Origin: Alteromonas lipotrueiana | Lineage (GTDB): Bacteria > Pseudomonadota > Gammaproteobacteria > Enterobacterales > Alteromonadaceae | DNA: 64,000 bases | Assembly: GCF_019249245.1 (NCBI RefSeq) | Contig: NZ_JAESDK010000007.1 | Location: 78,803 to 142,802 of the forward strand | Reading direction: 5' to 3' | Part shown: in pieces, positions 38,400-47,511 of the stretch | Numbering within the stretch: the first letter of the stretch is position 1 | Layout: each line of letters begins with the position of its first letter | Translations under genes and position numbers: made by a program | The notes under the pieces: generated by a model | Told to the model about the DNA's origin: nothing | What the model saw: the letters and a program-made list of their open reading frames with translations, nothing else | The model's database searches: none

Positions 38400-38521
38400 G
38401 TAACAATTACATAACGTCAACATGGCAACGATTTATTACGCAACAAACCAAATAAGCATTTATCGAAAATATGTAAAAGGGTTTGCGTACAAAATTAGGT
38501 AAACAGACAGGGCAAAATATT

Positions 38522-39697
38522 ATGAGTAACGAAACAGTAGTTATTGTCGCGGCAAAACGAACCCCTATGGGCGGCTTTAATGGTGCACTAAGTAGTATGT
38601 CTGCTACTGAACTGGGCGCAAATGCAATTAAAGCCAGTTGTGAAAATGTTGACTTAAGTCAGATAGACGAAGTCATTATGGGCTGTGTATTACCAGCAGG
38701 ACTTGGCCAGGCGCCGGCCCGACAGGCTTCGTTACACGCCGGTTTACCGCTTTCGGCAGGCGTGACCACCATCAATAAAGTCTGTGGTTCCGGACTGAAA
38801 GCGGTAATGATGGCACATGATCTCATTAAAGCCGGATCGGCATCGGCAGTTATAGCCGGAGGCATGGAAAGCATGAGTAATGCACCTTACATGCTACCCA
38901 AAGCCCGTTCAGGTTATCGTATGGGTCATGGTCAGGTGCTGGATCATATGATGCTTGATGGTCTTGAAAATGCTTATGACGGAAAGGCAATGGGCTGTTT
39001 TGCCCAGGACACTGCCGATGAAGAAAATATTACCCGCGGCCAAATGGATGAGTTTGCACTTCGGTCTTTATCGCGTGCCAACGAAGCCATAGAAAGTGGC
39101 GCCTTTAAGTCAGAAATTGTCCCCGTTACTATGTCAACCCGAAAAGAAGACATTACCGTGGATACCGACGAAGGTCCGGCTAATGCGCGTCCCGAAAAAA
39201 TTCCTGGTTTGCGGCCGGCCTTTAAAAAGGATGGCACGGTAACCGCGGCTAATTCTAGCTCAATTTCAGACGGCGCCGCGTCTTTGCTGGTAATGAGCGA
39301 AACAAAAGCCAACGAAATGGGTCTGACGCCTATGGCTAAAATTGTGGCTCATGCCACCCATTCCATTGAACCTGAAAACTTCACAGTGGCACCGGTAGGG
39401 GCCATGGAGAAAGTATTAGATAAAGCTGGCTGGAGCAAAGACGACGTTGATTTATTCGAAATTAATGAGGCCTTCGCCATGGTCACCATGCTGGCTGTTC
39501 GCAAAATGGGCCTGAATGAAGATAAAGTTAACATTCATGGTGGAGCATGTGCGCTAGGCCATCCTATCGGTGCTTCAGGGGCGCGTATTTTAGTAACATT
39601 GCTGCATGCTTTACAAAAGCGTAACGCCAGTAAGGGCGTGGCTTCACTGTGTATCGGGGGCGGTGAAGGTGTGGCATTAGCGGTAGAAATGCTGTAA
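38522..39697 (+). CDS. acetyl-CoA C-acetyltransferase (thiolase)
   Basis: A 391-residue thiolase from ATG 38522. MSNETVVIVAAKRTPMGGF is the normal start; the in-frame TTG at 38483 gives an atypical extension. Catalytic residues: NKVCGSGLKAVMMAHDLI near 85 (nucleophile Cys), NIHGGACALGHPIGASGAR near 345 (His), and SLCIGGGEGVALAVE at the end (Cys/Gly loop). It can split acetoacetyl-CoA to two acetyl-CoA, the step after liuE. It is divergent from liuR with the operators in between, so likely in the same regulon. No CoA transferase or acetoacetyl-CoA synthetase is nearby to activate acetoacetate. Confidence 0.93.
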   Translation: MSNETVVIVAAKRTPMGGFNGALSSMSATELGANAIKASCENVDLSQIDEVIMGCVLPAGLGQAPARQASLHAGLPLSAGVTTINKVCGSGLKAVMMAHDLIKAGSASAVIAGGMESMSNAPYMLPKARSGYRMGHGQVLDHMMLDGLENAYDGKAMGCFAQDTADEENITRGQMDEFALRSLSRANEAIESGAFKSEIVPVTMSTRKEDITVDTDEGPANARPEKIPGLRPAFKKDGTVTAANSSSISDGAASLLVMSETKANEMGLTPMAKIVAHATHSIEPENFTVAPVGAMEKVLDKAGWSKDDVDLFEINEAFAMVTMLAVRKMGLNEDKVNIHGGACALGHPIGASGARILVTLLHALQKRNASKGVASLCIGGGEGVALAVEML

Positions 39698-39761
39698 ATA
39701 AAAGTTTCCATGCTGGTAAAGGTGGCTTTTTTTCTAAGCTTCTCTTTTTGCAGTAGTTAAT

Positions 39762-39795
39762 AAAAAAAACCTGGCATTCATGTCAGGTTTTTTTA
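39762..39795 (+). terminator. rho-independent terminator after the thiolase
   Basis: AACCTGGCAT and ATGTCAGGTT pair (one G-T), followed by a T run at 39788-39794. Confidence 0.88.
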
Positions 39796-40097
39796 CATAA
39801 ACCCAAATATTATACCTTCGTCGAAATAAAAATATCTTTTACATCAATATATTGCAATTACCGCCAGAGTCTTGCATATTTTCATAGCTGATTAATATTT
39901 GAGTAACAATATTCGCCAGCCTCTAATAATAATAAAAATCCAGAATAGGAAACTTGCCAGAACGCGAACTCTTTTATACGACAGCAAAATAATTGCTGCG
40001 CGAATACAGTAAAAGGGGCGCAACGCTGCAGTAAAACATACGGAATACCGCATTTACTGTATGCAATACTATAAAAAAGTGTCGATGGGAGACGCAA
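39796..40097. promoter_or_regulatory. upstream region of the subtilase gene
   Basis: About 300 bases without a gene, AT-rich. CAGTAAAA occurs at 40007-40014 and 40029-40036 (22 bp apart), and an inverted TTTACTG at 40053-40059. These repeats could be regulator half-sites for the protease gene. The GGGAG at 40087-40091 is the ribosome binding site. Confidence 0.4.
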
Positions 40098-43000
40098 ATG
40101 ACGTTCAAGAAACATCTATTAGGAACCATGGTATCTATGGCTGTGACCGCTTCGCTAATGCCAGCTGCATTTGCAAGCAATCAGATTGCCGTTTCAGATC
40201 CAGGTAAGCTAAAACAAGTCGGTCCTGTACAATCACCAAGAACAAATTCAGGCGTTTATATAGTTCAGTTAAAAGATGCCTCTGCAATTACCTACGCAGG
40301 TGAAATTGGCGAACTGGTTCCAAATAATCAGGCGGTGGCCATTAAAGGTAATCGTTACAATGCTGGTAGCAGTAAAATTCAGGCCTACACCAACAAATTA
40401 AAATCACGTCAACAGCAGATTGCCAGCGCGTCAGGCACTGTTAAGGTATTGCATAATTATGTTCATACCTTTAATGGTTTTGCTGCAGCAATGTCAAAAT
40501 CGCAGGCTGAAGCGCTACGTTCTAATCCTGATGTAGTGGGTGTATGGGAAGATGAGATGTTCACCATCGATACCGCCAACACCCCAGAGTTTCTTGGTTT
40601 AACAACTGGCGAAGGTCAACATGCGGTCGGGCTTAAAGGTGAAGATGTTATCGTCGGTATTCTTGATACCGGTATTACCCCTGAGAATCCAAGCTTTGCA
40701 GATGATGGCAGTTATTCAGATAAAAGCACTTTAGACTGGAGTGGGGAATGTGTTACCGGCGAAGACGAAAGCTTCTCGTGTAACAACAAGTTAATTGGTG
40801 CGCGCTATTATGGTGACACGTTTGCTTCTGTTTATGACATCCAAACTGAGCTGGGCGAGTTTTTAAGTCCGCGTGATGCTGATGGACACGGTAGCCATAC
40901 GGCCAGTACCGCCGCCGGTAACGAAGGTGTGGTGGCCATGAGAAATGGTGCTGAACTGGGCGTAATGTCTGGTATTGCGCCTCGTGCCCGTGTTGCGGCG
41001 TATAAAGTATGTTGGAATTCTGATTACACCACGCCTGAGGGCGACGACCAGGCGGGATGTTTCCCGGCTGACTCAATGGCCGCTATCGATCAGGCTGTGG
41101 AAGACGGTGTTGATGTACTTAACTTTTCTATCGGTGGAAGCCGTACCGACCTGACATATCCATCTACCGCCGCCATGTTACGCGCCGCTGATGCAGGTGT
41201 ATTTGTGGCAGTTTCTGCTGGTAACTCAGGCCCGGCGACTCAAACTATCGGCACACCTGCTCCGTGGGTAACTACAGTGGGTGCGTCAACCTATGATGGT
41301 GTAAGCAAAACCAATGCGTTACTGGCTAATATTGCAGGTGAAGAACAACGTTTCGGTTTTGTTGAAGGGTCTATTACCAAGCCATTATCTGAAACCGGTC
41401 CGGTGGCAGGTGAATTAGTTTTAGCAGAACCTCTTCTTGCCTGTTATGACGACGGCGCAACCCCTACGCCTTTAGCGAATGCTGACGAAGTAAACGGCAA
41501 TATCGTGCTGATTCAACGTGGTGAATGTGCTTTTACACAAAAAGTAACCCGTGCGGTTGAGTCAGGCGCATCTGCGGTTGTGGTTTACACTGTAGAAGGC
41601 AATCCTATTACGTCACTAGGTGGCAATTTTGTTGGCGAAATTCCCGGAGGCATGATTGGCGCGCAGGACGGAGACAGTCTGGCTGCTGCACTGAACAATG
41701 GCGATACTGTTAATGTTGAGCTTAGCGCATCTATCTTTATGGATCAGATAGAACAAGGCAACATGATGGCTGGCTTCTCATCACGTGGTCCTAACGCTTC
41801 TACCACCGATGTTATCAAACCTGACATTACTGCCCCGGGCGTTCGTATTCTTGCGGCAACCACCGACACGCCAATGTTCGGTGAGCAAGGCCAGCAGGTA
41901 GCGTACTTAAGCGGTACGTCTATGTCATCGCCCCACATTGCGGGTATGGCCGCATTGCTAATGGGTGAGCACCCAACCTGGTCTCCGGCTCAGGTTAAAT
42001 CAGCGCTAATGACAACGGCTTATCAGGGTGTAACTAAAGAAGACGGCGTTATTCCAGCCGACCCCTTCGACTTTGGCGCCGGACACGCTGCGCCAGCCGA
42101 TGCCAGAGCACCTGGACTGACCTACGATGCAGGCTTCTTTGACTACATGGCCTTTATGTGTGGCTTGGGTGAAGAAACGTTTGTTGCAGATTCAAGTGGA
42201 TTCAGCTGTGCAGCCTATGAAAATGCCGGATTCCTGACTGATCCCTCACAGCTTAACTATCCGTCTATCGCTATCGGTGAATTGCAAGGTAGCCAAACTG
42301 TATTCAGAACGGTAACCGATGTTTCTGGTACCGGCGGTAACTACACGGTAAGCCTTGAAGGGCTGGAAGGTCTGGATGTTTCAGTCGCTACTTATAATGG
42401 CGAAGGTCAGCTGACCGAAAGCAATAACGTAGTGGTAGCACAAGGTGGTCAGGCTGCTTACGGCGTTACTTTTGAGAAAAACAGCGACGCGGTTATTGGT
42501 GAATGGATATTTGGCGCTATTACACTTACAGGTGAAGATGGCAAAGAAGTTCGTAGCCCAATTGCAGTAATGCCTGCTGTTGATGTTCAGATTGATGTGC
42601 CAGAATCGGTTACTTTAGAGCTTAAGCGTGGTCGTGCATCATTCCCGGTTGAAATGCGTTATAGCGGCTCAACCAGTATTGACTATGCCGGATTGGATGC
42701 AGGTGAGTTCTACAGTGACCAGGTCACACAGGATCCGTCTCAATCATTTGTATTCTTAGGTGAAGGTACGGTTTATACAACCTGGTCGGTTCCTGCTGGC
42801 TCTACCGTTGCTCGCTTCTCGATGCGTGATGAGTTGGTAGAAAAAGACGGCGCTGATTTGGATCTATATGTGTATCGCTGTATCGAGTACTCATGTGCCC
42901 AACTTGATTCTTCGCAAAACCCAGGTTCTAACGAAGATGTGATTATTACAAACCCAGAACCGGCAGCGGGTGAGCTACCTGGTAACTTCTATCTGACATT

Positions 43001-43238
43001 TGTACATGGCTGGTTTGTTCCAGAGGGAGTAACAGACTTTAGTGTGCAAGGCTGGGTGGTTGATGGCAAAAACCGCAATTTGCGAGTGACTTCATCACGT
43101 CGTGCGATAGAAGGGCGGTTTAATAATGTAAATGTTGTTACACGTGGTCTTAGTGAAGGCATTCACATGGGCAGTGTAAGCTTCTATGACAGTGAGGGTA
43201 ACCTTCAGGGCACCACTGTGATGGAAGTGCGTAAATAA
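40098..43238 (+). CDS. secreted S8 subtilisin-like serine protease with PA insert
   Basis: A 1046-residue exoprotease. Signal peptide 1-26 (AFA), I9 propeptide about 50-155, then the S8 domain with Asp190 (GILDTGI), His264 (DGHGSHTAS) and Ser608 (SGTSMSSPH). A PA domain is inserted between His and Ser (about 430-560, with NIVLIQRGECAFTQKV). After the catalytic unit comes LNYPSIAIGEL, the start of a fibronectin-III-like domain. This order recalls plant-type subtilases. The C-terminal ~250 residues add beta domains, perhaps including a PPC-like fold (YTTWSVPAGSTVARFSM, DLDLYVYRC). It is presumably a secreted protein-degrading enzyme. The ribosome binding site is GGGAG. Confidence 0.93.
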   Translation: MTFKKHLLGTMVSMAVTASLMPAAFASNQIAVSDPGKLKQVGPVQSPRTNSGVYIVQLKDASAITYAGEIGELVPNNQAVAIKGNRYNAGSSKIQAYTNKLKSRQQQIASASGTVKVLHNYVHTFNGFAAAMSKSQAEALRSNPDVVGVWEDEMFTIDTANTPEFLGLTTGEGQHAVGLKGEDVIVGILDTGITPENPSFADDGSYSDKSTLDWSGECVTGEDESFSCNNKLIGARYYGDTFASVYDIQTELGEFLSPRDADGHGSHTASTAAGNEGVVAMRNGAELGVMSGIAPRARVAAYKVCWNSDYTTPEGDDQAGCFPADSMAAIDQAVEDGVDVLNFSIGGSRTDLTYPSTAAMLRAADAGVFVAVSAGNSGPATQTIGTPAPWVTTVGASTYDGVSKTNALLANIAGEEQRFGFVEGSITKPLSETGPVAGELVLAEPLLACYDDGATPTPLANADEVNGNIVLIQRGECAFTQKVTRAVESGASAVVVYTVEGNPITSLGGNFVGEIPGGMIGAQDGDSLAAALNNGDTVNVELSASIFMDQIEQGNMMAGFSSRGPNASTTDVIKPDITAPGVRILAATTDTPMFGEQGQQVAYLSGTSMSSPHIAGMAALLMGEHPTWSPAQVKSALMTTAYQGVTKEDGVIPADPFDFGAGHAAPADARAPGLTYDAGFFDYMAFMCGLGEETFVADSSGFSCAAYENAGFLTDPSQLNYPSIAIGELQGSQTVFRTVTDVSGTGGNYTVSLEGLEGLDVSVATYNGEGQLTESNNVVVAQGGQAAYGVTFEKNSDAVIGEWIFGAITLTGEDGKEVRSPIAVMPAVDVQIDVPESVTLELKRGRASFPVEMRYSGSTSIDYAGLDAGEFYSDQVTQDPSQSFVFLGEGTVYTTWSVPAGSTVARFSMRDELVEKDGADLDLYVYRCIEYSCAQLDSSQNPGSNEDVIITNPEPAAGELPGNFYLTFVHGWFVPEGVTDFSVQGWVVDGKNRNLRVTSSRRAIEGRFNNVNVVTRGLSEGIHMGSVSFYDSEGNLQGTTVMEVRK

Positions 43239-43260
43239 TAATAACAATAATAATGAAGTA

Positions 43261-43277
43261 GGGGCCCGACGGGCCCC
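43261..43277 (+). promoter_or_regulatory. GC-rich hairpin between protease and PEP-CTERM genes
   Basis: GGGGCCC-gac-GGGCCCC forms a 7-bp all-GC stem. AT-rich DNA follows, but no T run, so termination is doubtful. It may protect the protease mRNA or act as a partial stop. Confidence 0.55.
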
Positions 43278-43302
43278 ATAATATTAAAAAAGGAATACAC
43301 AA

Positions 43303-43866
43303 ATGATGTCTCTAAAAAAATTACTATGTTCAGCAACAATTATGCTTACAGCAGCAACTGCGTCGTTGTCTGCTAATGCCGCGTTTATAAATCAGCAGGT
43401 TAATGTGGGCGGTGCAACCATTGCCTCTATCGGTGTTGATGTAAATAATGAAGCATTAGGTCAATTCATTGTAGACGGTGGCGATTTAACCAGCGTAGAC
43501 AGCTTTTTTAATCCCGACCTTTTTGTATTAGAAAGCTTTTCATTTTTGGGCGAAGCGGTTGATGTAGTTAATGACGTATTTCAGTTTGAAATTGTTCAGG
43601 ATTTAACTGACCTTACCAAGGGCTTTGATTTTCTGGCATTTGATATTGATTCACAGGTATTTGGAGAAACGGTAGCTGTTAGCTTTTTCTTTGACAGAGC
43701 CTTTCCAACTTTCAGTTCGTTTCAGGTGTTTGACCTTGACGGAAACCTATTAATTTCAGAATTTGGCGATACAACAGATTTTTCTGTCGTACCAGAACCT
43801 TCAGTATTGTCAGTTTTTGCTTTGGGTATGATGCTGTTACTTACCGCGCGTCGTCAGCGTCGATAA
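43303..43866 (+). CDS. PEP-CTERM sorting domain protein
   Basis: A 187-residue exported protein. Signal peptide 1-27 (SANA). The end reads VPEPSVLSVFALGMMLLLTARRQRR: the VPEP box, a hydrophobic helix and a basic tail, recognised by exosortase for processing and surface export. The mature middle is rich in Phe, Asp and Val (FDLDGN, FDFLAFDIDS), a beta-sandwich of unknown function. No exosortase is in the window. AGGA precedes the ATG. It lies 64 bp after the protease, but a GC-rich hairpin is in between. Confidence 0.9.
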   Translation: MMSLKKLLCSATIMLTAATASLSANAAFINQQVNVGGATIASIGVDVNNEALGQFIVDGGDLTSVDSFFNPDLFVLESFSFLGEAVDVVNDVFQFEIVQDLTDLTKGFDFLAFDIDSQVFGETVAVSFFFDRAFPTFSSFQVFDLDGNLLISEFGDTTDFSVVPEPSVLSVFALGMMLLLTARRQRR

Positions 43867-43888
43867 AAGCCAGATCTAGTCATACTTT

Positions 43889-43913
43889 AGCCCTCCTTTG
43901 CGAGGGCTTTTTT
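43889..43913 (+). terminator. rho-independent terminator after the PEP-CTERM gene
   Basis: AGCCCTC and GAGGGCT pair around CTTTGC-type loop bases and run into six T. Confidence 0.9.
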
Positions 43914-44038
43914 GTGTCTGTTTGTAAGTGAATCGAGCACGGGCTTACGAAAGTAGATGCTATCTGAAACATTAGTTGTATTGCAAAACAGCCTTTAAAC
44001 ATAGATACTCTTATATACGCTTTACCATTTAAAATCAG

Positions 44039-45451
44039 GTGCTTGTGCTCAGATATGCAATAATCTATATCATGATCCCCCTTTTTTTTGGGGTCTCAGG
44101 GTACGCTGGGGCACAACAAACCCAGGTGAATTATTGCGCCCAGCAAAACTGGCTGCCCTACGAGGCGGTTCGCAATACCCATCACATCGGCCTTATTGCT
44201 GATTATTTACGCTTAGTCAGTGAGCTTACGGGGATTGAATTTCATCTGGTCCCCACCAAAAATTGGCAACAGAGTCTCACCTATCTGGATACAAACCAAT
44301 GTCAGGTTGCAGTTCTTAATAAAAATGTGGGAGCCAACGATCCGTCCATCGTTTTTTCACAAAGCTTTATGGATATTCCGGATGTTTTAATCGCTCAACA
44401 TGGTAGCCCGATGTTGCAAGGGTATGGCGGTATAGGAAGCCGTCGCCTGGGGGTAGTAAAAGATTATCAACATCGTGACTATCTGGCTCGCTACTATCCC
44501 GCGATACATGTTGTTCTGTTTGATTCACAGTACGCAAGCTTTCGCGCGCTACAGCGCGGCGATATTGATGTAATGGTAGGCTCATTATTAAGCGTTAATG
44601 CTTACCTTAACAAACATGAAGATGATTTTGCGATTGTCGGAATAGCGCATCCGTATGATGGTTTGCATTTTGCTGTAAGCCCTGCTGTAAAAGCCACGCT
44701 TTTGCCTTTACTGGAGTCGGGCATAAACGCAATACCTCAAAACCGTAGTGTCGAGCTGTTTAAACAATGGAACCCAATTAAGGTTCGTCAGCATCAAAAA
44801 TTATGGCCTATTGTGGTTATAGCACTGTTGTGTTTGCTTATTGCTGGGGCTGTTTTTTGGCGGCGACATGCATTTAGGGAATTTAAACAAAAATTAAATA
44901 GCCAGTCTGCCGAAATAGCTTCGCAACAGGCCGTAATTCTTGAAAAAAGCCGAACTATTGAATTTTTAACGAATCACGATGCAGTCACGGGGCTATACAA
45001 CCGAAACCATTTTATTTTAAAAGGTGAAGAAGAAATATCTCGTTATACGCGATTTAATTCGCCCGCCTCTTTAGTGGTGATGGAGCTTATTAGAATTAAA
45101 CCTAATACCGATGAAGCCAAGAAATATAGCAACGCGGTTTTCTTACGCACTATCGGCAAAGCCTGTATGGCTTCGGTTCGCGAAGTGGACGTGGTGGCCC
45201 GTTGGAATAACGAGCAGTTAGTATTTTTATGTCCCCAGACAAACCAGGACGATGCAACAACCCTCACCCATAGGCTATTAAGTAGCATTGAGTCAGCGGC
45301 TACTGAACAAGGCTTTGAAGTAAATATTGCAGCAGGCGTTGCGGCATTAAAAGACAACTGGTCTTTTAATGATTGGTACGAGCAAGCTTGCAGTATTTTA
45401 TATCAGGCACGCCGTCAGGGCGGGGGTGTTGTAAATCTGGATTACTTTTAA
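44039..45451 (+). CDS. solute-binding domain - TM - degenerate GGDEF protein
   Basis: A 470-residue membrane sensor. A signal helix (about 5-22) is followed by a periplasmic SBP_bac_3-like domain (about 28-245; WLPYEAVRNTHHIGLIADYLRL, VLNKNVGANDPSIVFS, RRLGVVKDYQHRDYL). Then one transmembrane helix (LWPIVVIALLCLLIAGAVFW), a short coiled coil, and a GGDEF-family domain starting FLTNHDAVTGLYNRNHF. The catalytic GGDEF is NNEQL at 390-394, so cyclase activity is probably lost. Start is uncertain: GTG 44039 or GTG 44045, the latter having CAGG at a better distance. It stands alone after a terminator. Confidence 0.85.
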   Translation: MLVLRYAIIYIMIPLFFGVSGYAGAQQTQVNYCAQQNWLPYEAVRNTHHIGLIADYLRLVSELTGIEFHLVPTKNWQQSLTYLDTNQCQVAVLNKNVGANDPSIVFSQSFMDIPDVLIAQHGSPMLQGYGGIGSRRLGVVKDYQHRDYLARYYPAIHVVLFDSQYASFRALQRGDIDVMVGSLLSVNAYLNKHEDDFAIVGIAHPYDGLHFAVSPAVKATLLPLLESGINAIPQNRSVELFKQWNPIKVRQHQKLWPIVVIALLCLLIAGAVFWRRHAFREFKQKLNSQSAEIASQQAVILEKSRTIEFLTNHDAVTGLYNRNHFILKGEEEISRYTRFNSPASLVVMELIRIKPNTDEAKKYSNAVFLRTIGKACMASVREVDVVARWNNEQLVFLCPQTNQDDATTLTHRLLSSIESAATEQGFEVNIAAGVAALKDNWSFNDWYEQACSILYQARRQGGGVVNLDYF

Positions 45452-45495
45452 ACGCTGGTAACGAGATTGTTACCAGCGTTATTTATATTATTTTT
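45451..45495. terminator. terminator hairpin between convergent genes
   Basis: AACGCTGGTAAC (45451-45462) and GTTACCAGCGTT (45469-45480) form a perfect 12-bp stem. A T-rich stretch follows on the plus strand (to about 45495), and an AT-rich flank on the other side may allow use in both directions. Confidence 0.85.
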
Positions 45496-47377
45496 CTACA
45501 AAGCCCTGATTGGCTTTTATGGTTAGGGGGTGATAACCCGATTTCGCTTCATTAAATGCTTTAGTGGCAAATGCTTTGCCTTCTGAGGTTTTAGACAGTT
45601 CGCGGTACAAAGGTTTAACTAACTTATTACGGCCAATACTTACCAGGTACTCGTAAAGTCGATCATAAGCTGGCTTGTACTCATTTTTAACCGCAATCAT
45701 CAACCAGCTATGTGCAATTTCGTTATTTTGTGACGCGGTCAGGTCAAACTGAGCCTCGAGCTCGTTTAACTGTTCTTCAGACAATTCTTGCGGCAAGTTA
45801 TTTAAGAAATACAACCACTCATGAGTCGTCCATGCGTCAGTTTTGATTTCTGATGCGGCTATATTTTCGTCCAGCCAGGCATTTCGTAGCTTATCTATGT
45901 TACTAAAAGCGTCTGACTGCGGTACGGGTGCGCCTTTGGGCAACCCAGGCTCAAAAATCCACTGCTCAATACGTTGTTTACTCAGTTTTTCAGGGTATTG
46001 TTCAAGCAATGTCTGGTCTAAATAATCGATAAAGCTTTGAGTGGTAATACTCTTAAAAGCAAAGTGCTCAAAGTAATTCAGCAAAAATGCATCAAAATTT
46101 TCACGGCCTACCTTTTGTTCTATTTCGCGCAACATCAACGCGCCTTTTTCATAGGGAATATCTGAAAAAACATCATCAGGATTTCGGCCCCGAAGATCTA
46201 TAGCCAAAATTTCATCTTTATCTTTTAACGCTTTCAGATCAGCTTGCAAACTTTGGTAGCCTAATACAGCTTCCATATTATAGCGATTTTCACCATACAA
46301 CTGTTCCATAATCCGATAAGTCAGATAGGTAGTAAAACCTTCATTCAGCCACAAATCTCGCCAGGTGGCATTGGTCACTGTATTACCCGACCAGCTATGA
46401 GCCAGTTCATGAGCAATCAGAGCCACCAGACTTTTGTCGCCGGCAATCACCGTTGGTGTTATAAACGAAAGCCTGGGATTTTCCATTCCGCCAAACGGAA
46501 ATGACGGCGGTAAAATAAGTAAATCGTAGCGGTCCCATTGATATGGGCCAAAGGTTTTTTCGGTCAGCTCAAGCATACTTTCCGTGTCCTCAAACTCAGC
46601 CGCCGCCGAGGCCAGTAATTCAGGCTCTGCGTAAACGCCGGTGCGTTTTCCCATGGCTTTGAAGTCAAGGTTACCAATAGCCAGCGCGATTAAATACGAA
46701 GGAATAGGCTGGGGCATAGTGAAATGATATTCGCCATCACGGGCGGTGTCGGGGTCGTTTGATGCGCTCATCACTGCCAGTAATTCTTCTGGTGTATGTA
46801 TGGTCGCGTCATAGGTCATTCGTACCTGCGGCGAGTCTTGTAACGGAATAAAACTACGGGCGTGTACCGCCTGAGCCTGAGTAAATAAAAACGGATGCTG
46901 TTTACCGGCAGTTTGCTCGGGGGTAAGCCATTGAACACCGGAGGCCGAAGGTGACGTCTGGTAATCAATGGTCACCTGACTGGCCGTTTTTGGCAGCATA
47001 ATCTGCAATGCGGCGCCTAGCTCAGGATCTGCAGGTTTGAGGGAATACTCTACCTCGGTGCCATCGACGGTAACACTGGCAATCTTAAGATCGCGGGTAT
47101 CAACAATAAGTGATTTAGCTGAATGGTCTATGCGTTCGAAGCTCAGGGTCGCCTGTCCATGCAGCACGCTGCGTTCAAAATCTGCGGTAAGGTCTAGATC
47201 AAGATGCGTAACTTTAATCTGATCAGGATTAGAAAAAGAGTGGTAATCGGTACTGGCTTCAAATTGCTCGGTAGCCGGCTGGGGCTTGGTTGGCTGTAAA
47301 GAAGAGTCTTGTCTCACCGTTTCGCTACAGGCAAAAAGCAAGGGTGATGCAAGCCATACCCAATTTAATCTATTCAT
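45488..47377 (-). CDS. M1 family aminopeptidase lipoprotein
   Basis: A 629-residue M1 metallopeptidase from ATG 47375-47377, with AAGGA just upstream. The open frame extends further 5', but that part overlaps the promoter region and lacks a signal. LLFAC at 13-17 is the lipobox (Cys17). The zinc site HELAHSWSGN with Glu in NEGFTTYL (about 18 residues later) is intact, and FGGMENPRLSF is the substrate-binding GxMEN motif. The C-terminal domain resembles leukotriene A4 hydrolase (helical). It acts likely in the periplasm as an aminopeptidase. It is convergent with the sensor gene. Confidence 0.93.
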   Translation of the reverse strand: MNRLNWVWLASPLLFACSETVRQDSSLQPTKPQPATEQFEASTDYHSFSNPDQIKVTHLDLDLTADFERSVLHGQATLSFERIDHSAKSLIVDTRDLKIASVTVDGTEVEYSLKPADPELGAALQIMLPKTASQVTIDYQTSPSASGVQWLTPEQTAGKQHPFLFTQAQAVHARSFIPLQDSPQVRMTYDATIHTPEELLAVMSASNDPDTARDGEYHFTMPQPIPSYLIALAIGNLDFKAMGKRTGVYAEPELLASAAAEFEDTESMLELTEKTFGPYQWDRYDLLILPPSFPFGGMENPRLSFITPTVIAGDKSLVALIAHELAHSWSGNTVTNATWRDLWLNEGFTTYLTYRIMEQLYGENRYNMEAVLGYQSLQADLKALKDKDEILAIDLRGRNPDDVFSDIPYEKGALMLREIEQKVGRENFDAFLLNYFEHFAFKSITTQSFIDYLDQTLLEQYPEKLSKQRIEQWIFEPGLPKGAPVPQSDAFSNIDKLRNAWLDENIAASEIKTDAWTTHEWLYFLNNLPQELSEEQLNELEAQFDLTASQNNEIAHSWLMIAVKNEYKPAYDRLYEYLVSIGRNKLVKPLYRELSKTSEGKAFATKAFNEAKSGYHPLTIKANQGFVEK

Positions 47378-47511
47378 TATTATCCTTATTGCTGGTGTTT
47401 GAAGATGGGTAAATAGTGTGGGGTAATGGTATCGTGATGGGCGCCGTTGTACAGCGGGTTTTAGATAAACCGGCACTATGGAGGTGCCGGTCACAATACG
47501 GTATCCGTTAT

